Of a stretch of 64,000 nucleotides of DNA, positions 1 to 8,337 are shown one piece after another. The position numbers and the translations under genes were made by a program. The notes under the pieces are model-generated. The model made no database searches, was not told where the DNA came from, and saw only the letters and a list, made by a program, of their open reading frames with translations. This stretch comes from Roseivivax isoporae LMG 25204 (GTDB taxonomy: Bacteria > Pseudomonadota > Alphaproteobacteria > Rhodobacterales > Rhodobacteraceae). The stretch is from NCBI RefSeq assembly GCF_000521865.1, contig NZ_JAME01000024.1, forward strand, positions 1-64,000, in the 5' to 3' direction. Numbering within the stretch: position 1 is the first letter of the stretch; each line of letters starts with the position of its first letter.

Positions 1-1207
1 CGGCGCGCGCATGCGCGGCCGTCAGCGGCGGCTCGGGCGGAAGCGCGGACCGGCGGCGCGTGTCGGCGATGAGCGGCGCCGGGCGGCGACCGCGCCCCTT
101 GGTCAGCGGCGTCTCGGCGGCGATGCGCGCCTCGGGCGTGGCGCGGAGGCGCGCGCGGATCGCGTCGGCGATCTTGGCGCGCACGCGGTCCTCGCCCGGC
201 GGGTCGATCTCGTCGGACATGACGCCCTGCTCCACGAGTTCGGGCTCGGGCATCGGGTCCTGGCGGCGGATGAGCGAGGGCATCCGCGACAGGAAGCCGC
301 CGCGCTCGGGCGCCGGTGCGGCGTCGGCATAGTCGTAGGGATCGAGCACGTCGTCGTCACCGTCCTCGACATGCAGGTCGTGGAACTCGGGCGCGGCGGG
401 CACCGCGCGCCTCACGCGCGAGGACGGCGCCGGGACGGCGGCCTGCGCCGCTTCCCACTCCGCGGCCTCCTCGGCCTCGACCCGGCGGCGTTCCCGGCGG
501 GCAGTGTGCGCCGCCTGCACGGCCTGCGCACCGCGCACGGCACCGGCCGCGCCGTGACCCGCGACCCGCGACAGGACCCGCAGGCAGGCGACATAGGTCA
601 CCACGGCCCCCACGCCGAGGAACCGCGCGATGTTCTGCAGCTCGGCCTTGGTGAAGCCGAGCACGAAGGCGCCGAAGGCGATCACGCCCGCGCCCATGAG
701 GACCATCGCGACCTTGAGGCTCAGTCCCGCGCCGAGCGGCAGGATGCCCATGAGCGTGCCCATGGCCATGTCGCCGAAGAGCCCGCCCAGACCGAAGGAA
801 TGGCTCCATTCCGGGCCCGCGGTCAGGCCGGCGGCGTAGATCGAGGCGACGGCGATCCAGATCGGGGCAAAGATCACCCGCGACATCGCCCGCTCCTCGC
901 CCGCGTGCAGGACGAGCCGCGCGCCCCAGACCACGAGCACCACGGCGATCGCCCAGGACCCGGCGCCCACGATCATGAAAAGGGGCGCGGCGAAGGCCGC
1001 GCCGAAGCGGCCCATCCAGTTCTGCACCGGCGCGTCGGTGGCAACGAGCCACGAGGGGTCCTCGGGCGTGTAGGACCCGATCATGGCGGCGGCCATCAGG
1101 CCAAGCACGATCAGCGCAAGCCCGGCCAGCTCCTTGCCGCGCCGTTCGAGCGCCGTCGCCATGTCGCTGTCGAAAAGGGGATCCCGCCCCCGCGCCTGAT
1201 ATGCCAT
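1..1207 (-). CDS. ftsK: DNA translocase FtsK, N-terminal part (runs off the window edge)
   Basis: FtsK couples septum formation to chromosome segregation: an N-terminal membrane domain anchors it at the divisome and a C-terminal RecA-like motor pumps DNA. Only residues 1-402 are present; the motor and gamma domains lie beyond base 1. The protein starts MAYQARGRDP at ATG 1207. The first 210 residues hold several hydrophobic segments (about 25-45, 70-97, 109-128, 163-185, 195-212) typical of the FtsK 4TM domain, with the family-like stretch SYTPEDPSW at 45-53. From about residue 215 the chain becomes charged and Ala/Pro/Arg-rich, as expected of the linker. The aminotransferase gene ends 30 bp upstream on the same strand, so the two are probably co-transcribed. 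The call is confident from the membrane domain alone. Confidence 0.93.
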   Translation of the reverse strand, partial: MAYQARGRDPLFDSDMATALERRGKELAGLALIVLGLMAAAMIGSYTPEDPSWLVATDAPVQNWMGRFGAAFAAPLFMIVGAGSWAIAVVLVVWGARLVLHAGEERAMSRVIFAPIWIAVASIYAAGLTAGPEWSHSFGLGGLFGDMAMGTLMGILPLGAGLSLKVAMVLMGAGVIAFGAFVLGFTKAELQNIARFLGVGAVVTYVACLRVLSRVAGHGAAGAVRGAQAVQAAHTARRERRRVEAEEAAEWEAAQAAVPAPSSRVRRAVPAAPEFHDLHVEDGDDDVLDPYDYADAAPAPERGGFLSRMPSLIRRQDPMPEPELVEQGVMSDEIDPPGEDRVRAKIADAIRARLRATPEARIAAETPLTKGRGRRPAPLIADTRRRSALPPEPPLTAAHARA

Positions 1208-1237
1208 CCTTCGCCTCTTGATCGGTCTTTTCTCTTG

Positions 1238-2419
1238 TCAGTCCGGGAACAGGCAGGCGCGCAGGCGCTCCAACCCGTCCGCGGTTTCCTCGCGCGGGGC
1301 GACCAGCGCCACGCGCACGTATCCCGTGCCCGGGTTCCCCCTGTCCGTGTCGCGCGAGAGGTAGGCGCCGGGCAGGACCCGGACGCCGGTCTCGCGCCAG
1401 AGCTTCACCGCCGCGGCCTCGCCGTCCTCGACCGGCAGCCAGAGGAAAAACCCGGCCTCGGGGCTGCGGTATCCCGGCACGTTGCCGAGGATGCGGTCGG
1501 CATCCTGGTACTTCTCGGCGTAGAGCGCGCGGTTCTCGTCCACGTGCGCCTCGTCGCGCCAGACCGCCTCGGCCACCCGCTGAAGCGGCAGCGGCAGCGG
1601 CGCCCCCGCATAGGCGCGCAGCTGCCGCATCCGCGCGATGCTCTGCGGTCCGCCCGCGACGAATCCCGAGCGCAAGCCCGGCAGGTTCGACCGTTTCGAC
1701 AGCGAATGGAAGGCCACGATGCGCTCGGGGTCGGCGCCCATCTCGGCCGCGACGTCGAGGATGCCCGGTGGCGGCGTGTCGCGCCAGATCTCGGAATAGC
1801 ACTCGTCGGCGAGGATGCGGAAATCGTGCTTCTCGGCGAGCGCGACGAGCCGCGCCCAATCCTCGCGGGAGGCCACGGCGCCTTGCGGATTCGCGGGCGA
1901 GCAGAGATAGGCCAGCGCCGTGCGGTCGAGCACCTCGGCCGGCAGGCTTTCATAATCGGGCAGATGCCCCGTGGCGTCGGTCGCGTTCACGAAGACCGGC
2001 TCGGCGCCGACCGACAGGGCCGCAACGGCGTAGACCTGGTAGAACGGGTTCGGCGACAGCACCACGGGCCGCTGGCCGCGCTTCGTCTCGGGGCAGAGCG
2101 CCATCGCGGCGTTGTAGAGCCCCTCGCGCGTGCCGTTGAGCGCCATGATCCGCGTGTCGGGATCGACCGTCACGCCGTAGCGGGCCCGCAGCCAGTCCGA
2201 GATCGCCGCGAGAAGCTCGGGCGTGCCCTCGTTCGTGGGGTAGCGGCCGAACTCGGCCGCATGTTCGGCGATGATGTCGGTGATCCACGGCGGGAAGGCG
2301 TGCGTCGGCTCGCCGATGGTCATGTGCGTGACCGGCCCGCCGGGCGGATGCACGTCGAGCAGGGCCCGCAGACGCGGGAACGCGTAGGCCGGAAGGTTCG
2401 AAAACCGATCGGGAAACAT
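1238..2419 (-). CDS. class I/II pyridoxal-phosphate aminotransferase
   Basis: A 393-residue fold-type I PLP aminotransferase, related to the aspartate/LL-diaminopimelate aminotransferase group; the substrate cannot be read from sequence. Visible features are a substrate-loop segment GEPTHAFPP near the N-terminus, GRYPTNEGTPELL for cofactor phosphate contacts, the YLCSPANPQGA motif, the DECYSEIW segment, and the PLP-lysine region SLSKRSNLPGLRSGF. The start at ATG 2419 (MFPDRFSNLP) is chosen because the reading frame upstream of it does not resemble the family. It lies 30 bp before ftsK on the same strand. The saccharopine gene on the other strand is divergent, with a 226-bp control region between. 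Confidence 0.85.
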   Translation of the reverse strand: MFPDRFSNLPAYAFPRLRALLDVHPPGGPVTHMTIGEPTHAFPPWITDIIAEHAAEFGRYPTNEGTPELLAAISDWLRARYGVTVDPDTRIMALNGTREGLYNAAMALCPETKRGQRPVVLSPNPFYQVYAVAALSVGAEPVFVNATDATGHLPDYESLPAEVLDRTALAYLCSPANPQGAVASREDWARLVALAEKHDFRILADECYSEIWRDTPPPGILDVAAEMGADPERIVAFHSLSKRSNLPGLRSGFVAGGPQSIARMRQLRAYAGAPLPLPLQRVAEAVWRDEAHVDENRALYAEKYQDADRILGNVPGYRSPEAGFFLWLPVEDGEAAAVKLWRETGVRVLPGAYLSRDTDRGNPGTGYVRVALVAPREETADGLERLRACLFPD

Positions 2420-2645
2420 GCTCAACTGCCTCTGTCCGGGATCTTTTGCCGTCCCGCCTTTGGGGCGAGGATACGAAAGCGCGGCTTCTCCGTCCAGCAC
2501 CGAGGTGGGCCACCGGGGTCCTGTGGCAGGAAGGTCGCAACGCCCCTCGGGCTGCCGGACCGCAGCACGCGGCTTTGCCGCCCGCGCGATCCGCGCTAAG
2601 GCTCCGGGGCAGCCGGGAACGCACGCAGCGCCGAGGGATCCGACC

Positions 2646-3698
2646 ATGCCGCACCTGTGGCTTCGCGCCGAAACGAGGCCGAACGAGGCCCGCACCGCGC
2701 TGACCCCCGACGGTGTCCGCACGCTCCGCGAGGCGGGACACGATGTCACGGTCGAGGAGAGCGAGCAGCGCGCGCTGCCGCTCGCGGACTACCGCGCGGC
2801 CGGGGCCGCCATCGCGCCCGAAGGCGGCTGGCGCGGCGCGCCGCGGGACGCGTGGATCCTCGGGCTCAAGGAACTGCCCGAGGAGGACGCGCCGCTCGTG
2901 CACCGGCACGTGATGTTCGGCCACGCCTACAAGGGCCAGGCCGCGGGCGCGCGGCTTCTCGACCGGTTCCGCGCGGGCGGCGGCACGCTCTACGACCTTG
3001 AATACCTCTGTGACGCGGGTGGCCGGCGCGTGGCCGCGTTCGGGTACTGGGCGGGCTATGCCGGCGCCGCGGTGGCGCTCATGTCGTGGATCGCCCAGGC
3101 CGATGGCGGAACCTGCCCGCCCCTGTCGGCCCATCCCGACGCCGCGACGCTCGAGGCCGACCTGCGCGCGGGGCTCGCCGGCGCGCTGCCCACGGTGCTG
3201 GTGATCGGCGCGCTCGGGCGCACGGGCACCGGGGCCACCGATTTCCTGCAGCGCATGGGCCTGCTGCCCACGCGCTGGGACGTGGCCGAGACGCGCCATG
3301 GCGGCCCGTTCCCCGAGGTGCTGGCGCACCACGTCTTCCTCAACTGCATCCTCGCCCAGCCGGGCGCGCCGGTCTTCGTGCCCGCGGATGCGGTCACCCG
3401 GCCCCGGCGGCTGACCGTGATCGGCGACATCGCCTGCGATCCCGGGTCCGACTTCTCGCCGGTGCAGGTCTACGACGCGCCGACGGACTGGCAGCACCCC
3501 GCGCGGCGCGTGCACGGGGCACCGGTCCTCGACGTGATGGCCATCGACAACCTGCCCTCGCTCCTGCCGCGGGAAAGCACGGTGGACTTCGCGGGCCAGC
3601 TCCTGCCGCATCTCCTGGGGCTCGAGGCGGATCCCGACGGCATCTGGACGCGGGCACGCGACACCTTCCACCGCTTCGCCGCGCCGGCCGGTCGATGA
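2646..3698 (+). CDS. saccharopine dehydrogenase, lysine-forming type
   Basis: A 350-residue protein of the alanine-dehydrogenase/saccharopine-dehydrogenase (Lys1) type, which interconverts saccharopine with L-lysine plus 2-oxoglutarate using NAD. The N-terminus (LWLRAETRPNEARTALTP) carries the family's signature region with the basic residues that hold the substrate. HVMFGHAYKGQ follows, and the nucleotide-binding loop VIGALGRTGTGA lies near residue 185. The last bases overlap the start of the next gene by 4 nt (ATGA), so the two are translationally coupled. The pair probably forms both halves of the saccharopine route; whether it runs in lysine breakdown or synthesis is not decidable here, since no aminoadipate-semialdehyde gene is adjacent. 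Confidence 0.85.
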   Translation: MPHLWLRAETRPNEARTALTPDGVRTLREAGHDVTVEESEQRALPLADYRAAGAAIAPEGGWRGAPRDAWILGLKELPEEDAPLVHRHVMFGHAYKGQAAGARLLDRFRAGGGTLYDLEYLCDAGGRRVAAFGYWAGYAGAAVALMSWIAQADGGTCPPLSAHPDAATLEADLRAGLAGALPTVLVIGALGRTGTGATDFLQRMGLLPTRWDVAETRHGGPFPEVLAHHVFLNCILAQPGAPVFVPADAVTRPRRLTVIGDIACDPGSDFSPVQVYDAPTDWQHPARRVHGAPVLDVMAIDNLPSLLPRESTVDFAGQLLPHLLGLEADPDGIWTRARDTFHRFAAPAGR

Positions 3699-4648
3699 GC
3701 GTCCACTGGGTCGGCACGGGGCGGGCGGCGGCGCCCGGCCTGCGCCGGCTGGTGATCGCCGGGCACGAGGTCGTGGTGTGGAGCCGCGATCTCGACGCGG
3801 CCGAGGACGCGGTGGGCGACCTGACGCAGCGGCTGCGCGAATACGATGCCGGGGCGCTTGCCGAGGAGGTGCAGGACGGCGACGTGGTCGTGTCGATGCT
3901 GCCCGCCGACCGGCATGCCGAGCTCGCGACGCTCGCCCTGCAGCGGGCCGCGCATTTCGTGTGCCCGGGCCACCTGACGCCCGCGCTCCGCGCGCTGCAT
4001 GCCCGCGCGCAGATCAAGGACGCGCGCGTCCTCGCGGAATGCGGATTCGCGCCCGGCATCGACCACCTGCTGGCGCAGGGGCTGGTGCGCGACTGGCGGC
4101 AGGCGCCGGACCACGACCCCGATGCGGTGCTCGACGTGATGTCCCTCTCGGGCCTTCCGGGCGCACGGCCCGACGCGGGCGCGACCCGGCTGCGGCGCGG
4201 GTTCGAGGACCTCGCGGTAGGCGATCCCCGGGACGCGGCGTGGCAGGCGACGCTGCCGCTCCGCGCCAGCCCGCGCGTCGACGTGGTGCCTGCGGGGGAC
4301 GCGCTGCGCATGGTCGAGGATTACAGCATCGACCCGACCTGGCGGCTGCGGAGCGCCGTGCGCGGGCGGATGGTGCTGCCCGATCCCGGTGCCGCCGCGA
4401 TCTGCGTCTCGCTCGCCGCCGAGCGGGCCGGCGCGACCCTCTGGCACAGGAGCGCGGTTCTCGAGGCGGGCGATGCTCGGGCGGCGCTCGTATCGGTGCC
4501 GGTGTCTCTCGCCGCCGAGGCGGCACTCGGCCGCAAGGTTCCGGCGGGCGTCGGCATCGCGCCCGCGGACCCGCACCTGGCGGCCGCGTGGCTCGAGGTC
4601 ATCGCGCCGCTGGTCCGGCGGCTCGAGACCGTCGATCACCTGCGCTGA
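3695..4648 (+). CDS. saccharopine dehydrogenase family protein, short form
   Basis: A 317-residue protein that looks like the partner (glutamate-forming, Lys9-type) saccharopine oxidoreductase. It starts with a Rossmann beta-alpha-beta unit, but the glycine loop is irregular (GTGRAAAPGL), followed by GHEVVVWSRDLDAA. Further motifs are VVSMLPADRHAELA, ECGFAPGIDHLLA and MSLSGLPGARPDAG, which are typical of the family's catalytic domain. It is clearly shorter than fungal Lys9 proteins, which exceed 400 residues. The start codon overlaps the stop of the preceding saccharopine dehydrogenase gene. The role in lysine metabolism is inferred from family and coupling. Confidence 0.78.
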   Translation: MSVHWVGTGRAAAPGLRRLVIAGHEVVVWSRDLDAAEDAVGDLTQRLREYDAGALAEEVQDGDVVVSMLPADRHAELATLALQRAAHFVCPGHLTPALRALHARAQIKDARVLAECGFAPGIDHLLAQGLVRDWRQAPDHDPDAVLDVMSLSGLPGARPDAGATRLRRGFEDLAVGDPRDAAWQATLPLRASPRVDVVPAGDALRMVEDYSIDPTWRLRSAVRGRMVLPDPGAAAICVSLAAERAGATLWHRSAVLEAGDARAALVSVPVSLAAEAALGRKVPAGVGIAPADPHLAAAWLEVIAPLVRRLETVDHLR

Positions 4649-4656
4649 GCCGCGGC

Positions 4657-5781
4657 TCAGCCCTGCCCGAGCTTCGGCGACGCGCGGTCGGTGACGAGAT
4701 GCGCGTCGGAAAAGCGGAACGGCGCCCGCACGCCGGGCACGCCGTCGGGATCGATCCTGAGCCCGCGGGCGACGACCTGAGGGTCGGCCATGACCTCGGC
4801 CATGTCGTTGATCGGACCCGCCGGCACGCCCTGGTCCTCGCAGGCGGACAGGAGCGCCGCGCGAGTCATGCGCTTCGTGCCCTCGGTCAGCGCGGCGGTC
4901 AGCGCCGCGCGGTGCGCGATCCGGTCGGCATTGGTACGGTATTCCGGCGCCTCCGCGAGATCGGGAAGGCCGAGGAGCCCGCAGAACCGGCGGTACTGCG
5001 CGTCGTTGCCGGTGGCCACGATGCAGAAGCCGTCGGCGCAGTCGAAGACCTGGTAGGGCGCGAGGTTCGGGTGGTAGTTGCCGGTCCGCCCGGGCGGCGT
5101 GCCGGTCGAGAGGTAGTTCATCGCCTGGTTGGCGGTCGCCGCCACGGCGCAGTCGAGAAGCGCCATGTCGATGTGCTGGCCGCGGCCGGTGCGCTGCCGC
5201 TGGTGCAGCGCGGCGAGGATGCCCGCGACCGAGTAGAGCCCGGTGAAGAGGTCGGTGACCGCCACGCCCGCGCGCTGCGGCTGGCCGTCCGGATCGCCGG
5301 TGATGGACATGAAGCCCGACATGCCCTGGATGATGTAGTCGTAGCCCGCACGATGCGCGTAGGGCCCGTCCTGCCCGAACCCGGTGATCGAACAGTAGAT
5401 GAGCCCCGGGTTCAGCGCCGACAGGCTCGCGTAGTCCATGCCGTATTTCGCGAGCCCGCCGACCTTGAAGTTCTCGATCAGGATGTCGGCATCGGCCACG
5501 AGACCGCGCATGGTCTTCTGCCCCTCGGCACTCGCGAGGTCGACGACGACCGAGCGCTTGCCGCGGTTGCACGCGTGGAAATAGGCGGCGCTGCGCTCGT
5601 CGCCCCGGTCGATGAAGGGCGGACCCCACTGGCGGGTGTCATCCCCCGCGGGCGCCTCGACCTTCACCACCTCGGCGCCCAGATCGGCGAGCGTCTGGCC
5701 GGCCCAGGGGCCGGCGAGGATGCGGGCCAACTCGACGACCTTGACGCCCTCGAGCGGCCCGCGCGGTGCCGAAACGGTCAT
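4657..5781 (-). CDS. CaiB/BaiF family (class III) CoA-transferase
   Basis: A 374-residue member of the formyl-CoA/carnitine-CoA transferase family, which moves CoA between carboxylic acids through an aspartyl thioester. Landmarks are the N-terminal GVKVVELARILAGPWAGQ, then LGAEVVKVEAPAGDDTR, NRGKRSVVVDL, ADILIENF, YCSITGFGQDGPYAHRAGYD and the aspartate-containing MALLDCAVAA. The C-terminal part reads EDQGVPAGPINDMAEVMADPQV. The substrate is unknown. The start ATG overlaps the dsbA-like stop codon (ATGA), so the two are translationally coupled even though their functions appear unrelated. It converges on the saccharopine pair, with 8 bp between stop codons. Confidence 0.88.
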   Translation of the reverse strand: MTVSAPRGPLEGVKVVELARILAGPWAGQTLADLGAEVVKVEAPAGDDTRQWGPPFIDRGDERSAAYFHACNRGKRSVVVDLASAEGQKTMRGLVADADILIENFKVGGLAKYGMDYASLSALNPGLIYCSITGFGQDGPYAHRAGYDYIIQGMSGFMSITGDPDGQPQRAGVAVTDLFTGLYSVAGILAALHQRQRTGRGQHIDMALLDCAVAATANQAMNYLSTGTPPGRTGNYHPNLAPYQVFDCADGFCIVATGNDAQYRRFCGLLGLPDLAEAPEYRTNADRIAHRAALTAALTEGTKRMTRAALLSACEDQGVPAGPINDMAEVMADPQVVARGLRIDPDGVPGVRAPFRFSDAHLVTDRASPKLGQG

Positions 5782-6458
5782 TCGGCCGCCGCGATCTTCT
5801 CGTCGAGGATGGCGGAGAAATCGTCGTAGCCCATGTTCGAGTGCTTCTCGCCGTCGATGATGAAGGTCGGCGTCGAGGTCACGTCGTCCTCGGTCGCGTT
5901 GGCCTGGTACCAGTCGACGAGCGCGCGCAGCTTGGCGCCGTCGGTCAGGCAGCCTTCGAGCTGGTCGTTCGAGAGGCCGGCGAGCCGGCCGATCTTGCGC
6001 AGTTCCTCGGCGATGGCGGCATCCGAACCGGCGCGCGTCCACTGCTCCTGCCCGTCGTAGATCAGGTCGGAGATGCCGAAGAACCGCTGCGTGTCGTCGC
6101 CGCAGCGCGCGATGAGCGACGCCCACATGCCGTACTTGTCGAAATAGACCTCGCGGTAGACGAACCGGACCTGGCCGGTGTCGACGTAGTTCTCCTTGAG
6201 ATCCTCGAACACCGTCTCGTGGAAGGTGCGGCAATGCGGGCAGGTATAGGAGGCGTATTCGATCACCTCGACCGGCGCGTCCTCGGCCCCGATCGCCATG
6301 TCCGTGATCTCGATCTCCTCGGCCGGAGCGTCGGCATCCTGCGCCATGGCGGCGCCGGGCAGGACCGGGGCGCCGCCCGGGGCGGAAAGTCCGGCGAACC
6401 AGAACCCGCCGCCGGCGAGAATCGCGGCGAGCGCCGCGGTCGAAATCGTGCGTTTCAT
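5778..6458 (-). CDS. DsbA-family thiol:disulfide oxidoreductase
   Basis: A 226-residue exported thioredoxin-fold protein expected to introduce disulfides into periplasmic proteins. It has an N-terminal export signal (MKRTISTAALAAILAGGG, with a hydrophobic stretch and a likely cleavage near AMAQDADA). The active site CPHC sits in YASYTCPHCRTFHE, and the cis-proline loop is STPTFIIDGE. The family is the short DsbA/BdbD-like type common in alphaproteobacteria. The DciA-like gene lies 53 bp upstream on the same strand and mutY is divergent beyond it, a familiar neighbourhood in Rhodobacterales. Downstream it overlaps a CoA-transferase gene. Confidence 0.9.
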   Translation of the reverse strand: MKRTISTAALAAILAGGGFWFAGLSAPGGAPVLPGAAMAQDADAPAEEIEITDMAIGAEDAPVEVIEYASYTCPHCRTFHETVFEDLKENYVDTGQVRFVYREVYFDKYGMWASLIARCGDDTQRFFGISDLIYDGQEQWTRAGSDAAIAEELRKIGRLAGLSNDQLEGCLTDGAKLRALVDWYQANATEDDVTSTPTFIIDGEKHSNMGYDDFSAILDEKIAAAE

Positions 6459-6511
6459 GGGTGGGATGCCTCTCGTGTGTCTGGTGTCGTTCTGGGACGG
6501 ACGCGGTCGCG

Positions 6512-7030
6512 TCAGCGCCCGGTTTCGGGCCGTCGGCCCAGCACGTTGAGCGCGAGGCGCTCGAGCGCGCCGCGCAGGCCCTCGTCGGTGACGCCGCCCG
6601 CCTCGTCGCGGGCGCGCGCGGTGAGCGCGGGATCGGGTGCGACCTCTGGCGCAGGCTCCGCACGGTGCACGAAGCTCGCCTGCCCCTCGGCGAACCCGGT
6701 GGCGGCGGTCTGGGTGATGCGGATGCGCGCGATGGCGTTGTAGCCGTAGACCGCGTTCACCCGGTCGCGCAGCGTGTCCTTCTGCATCTCGAGGACCGGC
6801 GCATGCGCCCCGGTCGTCAGCAGGGTCAGCGTCGCCCCCATGCCGCCGCGGCCATAGCCGATCTCGACCGGGCGGCTGATGGCGGCGATGTCGGGGCCCG
6901 CGATCTCGGGCCACTGGGTCAGGAGGCGGGACTGGGCGAAGCCGCGGCTTTCCGACGCGGCCCGGATCCGCCCCTGCAGGAGCGCCGAGGTTCGGGTGAA
7001 TCCGTAGGTGGACGTGCGGCGTCGAACCAT
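6512..7030 (-). CDS. DUF721/DciA-like protein
   Basis: A 172-residue protein of the DUF721 family, which includes DciA, the loader of the replicative helicase DnaB. The family core is visible as LLTQWPEIAGPDIAAISRPVEI, then an alternating hydrophobic strand (ATLTLLTTG), HAPVLEMQKDTLRDRVNAVYGYNAIARIRITQT. The start at ATG 7030 is preferred over an ATG 9 bp upstream because the sequence GGAGAGG lies at a proper 9-nt distance. The C-terminal 40 residues are poorly conserved and rich in Ala, Pro and Arg. mutY is divergent (89 bp apart) and the DsbA gene follows. Confidence 0.8.
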   Translation of the reverse strand: MVRRRTSTYGFTRTSALLQGRIRAASESRGFAQSRLLTQWPEIAGPDIAAISRPVEIGYGRGGMGATLTLLTTGAHAPVLEMQKDTLRDRVNAVYGYNAIARIRITQTAATGFAEGQASFVHRAEPAPEVAPDPALTARARDEAGGVTDEGLRGALERLALNVLGRRPETGR

Positions 7031-7119
7031 GGCTTGCATCCTCTCCATCGACCCTATTCTAGTGATCGCGGCCGCAGGCACCAGACCCGGCAAGCATCCG
7101 ACAGGCTCAAAGGATCGTC

Positions 7120-8223
7120 ATGTCGCGTGACAGCACGGACACCGGATATTCCCCGACCGCCCCGGCACTGCCCCCGGCGCAGGCCGAGGACCTGCTCGAG
7201 TGGTACGACCGGCACGCGCGCGAGATGCCGTGGCGCACCGGCCCGCGCGCCCGCGCCGCGGGCATCCGCCCCGATCCCTACCGCGTCTGGCTGTCCGAGA
7301 TCATGCTGCAGCAGACGACGGTGGCCGCGGTGCGCCCCTATTTCGAGGCGTTCACCGCCCGCTGGCCGGACGTCACCGCTCTTGCCGCGGCCGAGGATGC
7401 CGAGGTCATGGCCGCCTGGGCGGGCCTCGGCTACTACGCGCGGGCGCGGAACCTCCTCAAGTGCGCGCGGGCGGTCGCGGGCGAGCATGGCGGCGTCTTT
7501 CCCGCCGACCACGCGGCGCTGCTGAAGCTGCCGGGGATCGGACCCTACACCGCCGCCGCGGTGGCCGCGATCGCCTTCGACATCCCGGCCACCGTGGTCG
7601 ACGGCAACGTCGAGCGGGTGATGGCGCGGCTGCACGACGAGCCGACGCCGCTTCCCGCGGCCAAGCCCGTGCTGACGCGCCTCGCGGCCGACCTGACGCC
7701 CGAGACGCGACCGGGCGATTACGCGCAGGCGGTGATGGACCTCGGCGCGACGATCTGCACGCCGCGGAACCCGGCCTGCGGACTCTGTCCGTGGCGGCCG
7801 TCCTGCGCGGGCTGGCACGCGGGCACCGCCCCTGCCCTGCCCGCGAAGACACCCAAGGCGCGCAAGCCGATCCGCCGCGGCATCGCCTACCTCGCCCGCC
7901 GCGTCGACGGCGCGTGGCTTCTCGAGACGCGGCCCGAGAAAGGGCTTCTGGGCGGCATGCTGGGCTGGCCGGGATCCGACTGGATCGACGCGGCCGCAGG
8001 CGCGCCCACGGACGCGCCGCCGATCCGCGCCGAGTGGAAGACGCTGCCCGAGGAAGCGCGCCACACCTTCACGCATTTCCACCTGCGGCTCGAGATCCGC
8101 ACCGCGCTCGTGCCCATGGACCGTACGCCGGAGCGCGGCGGCTTCGTGCCCCTCGAGGAGTTCCGCCCGGCGGACCTGCCCACGGTCATGCGCAAGGCCT
8201 TCGACCTCGCGCGGCCGCGCTGA
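7120..8223 (+). CDS. mutY: A/G-specific adenine glycosylase MutY
   Basis: MutY removes adenine mispaired with 8-oxoguanine during base-excision repair. The 367-residue protein has the complete set of landmarks: catalytic Glu60 in LSEIMLQQTTV, the helix-hairpin-helix LPGIGPYTAAAVAAIAF near residue 138, catalytic Asp161 in VVDGNVERV, and the four cysteines of the [4Fe-4S] cluster at 213, 220, 223 and 229 (spacing C-x6-C-x2-C-x5-C). The C-terminal part (about 245-365) is the NUDIX-like domain that recognises 8-oxoG, with HTFTHFHLRLEI. The ATG start is preceded by AAAGGA. It is divergent from the DciA-like gene. Confidence 0.97.
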   Translation: MSRDSTDTGYSPTAPALPPAQAEDLLEWYDRHAREMPWRTGPRARAAGIRPDPYRVWLSEIMLQQTTVAAVRPYFEAFTARWPDVTALAAAEDAEVMAAWAGLGYYARARNLLKCARAVAGEHGGVFPADHAALLKLPGIGPYTAAAVAAIAFDIPATVVDGNVERVMARLHDEPTPLPAAKPVLTRLAADLTPETRPGDYAQAVMDLGATICTPRNPACGLCPWRPSCAGWHAGTAPALPAKTPKARKPIRRGIAYLARRVDGAWLLETRPEKGLLGGMLGWPGSDWIDAAAGAPTDAPPIRAEWKTLPEEARHTFTHFHLRLEIRTALVPMDRTPERGGFVPLEEFRPADLPTVMRKAFDLARPR

Positions 8224-8337
8224 GCCGCGGCGCGCAACAGCCCGCCCGCGCCGTTCACTCTGCGGCGACGCGGCGCTTGGCACGGCCCGCGCCGGGGCCG
8301 TAACCTCTGCCCCGGAACGCTCCGACGGAGACCTGGA

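Noticed and set aside
11-2599. 862-codon open frame on the plus strand
   Set aside because: It lies antisense to ftsK and the aminotransferase, both of which match families; its translation is low-complexity Arg/Ala/Gly and has no recognisable domain. Long antisense frames are expected at this GC content.
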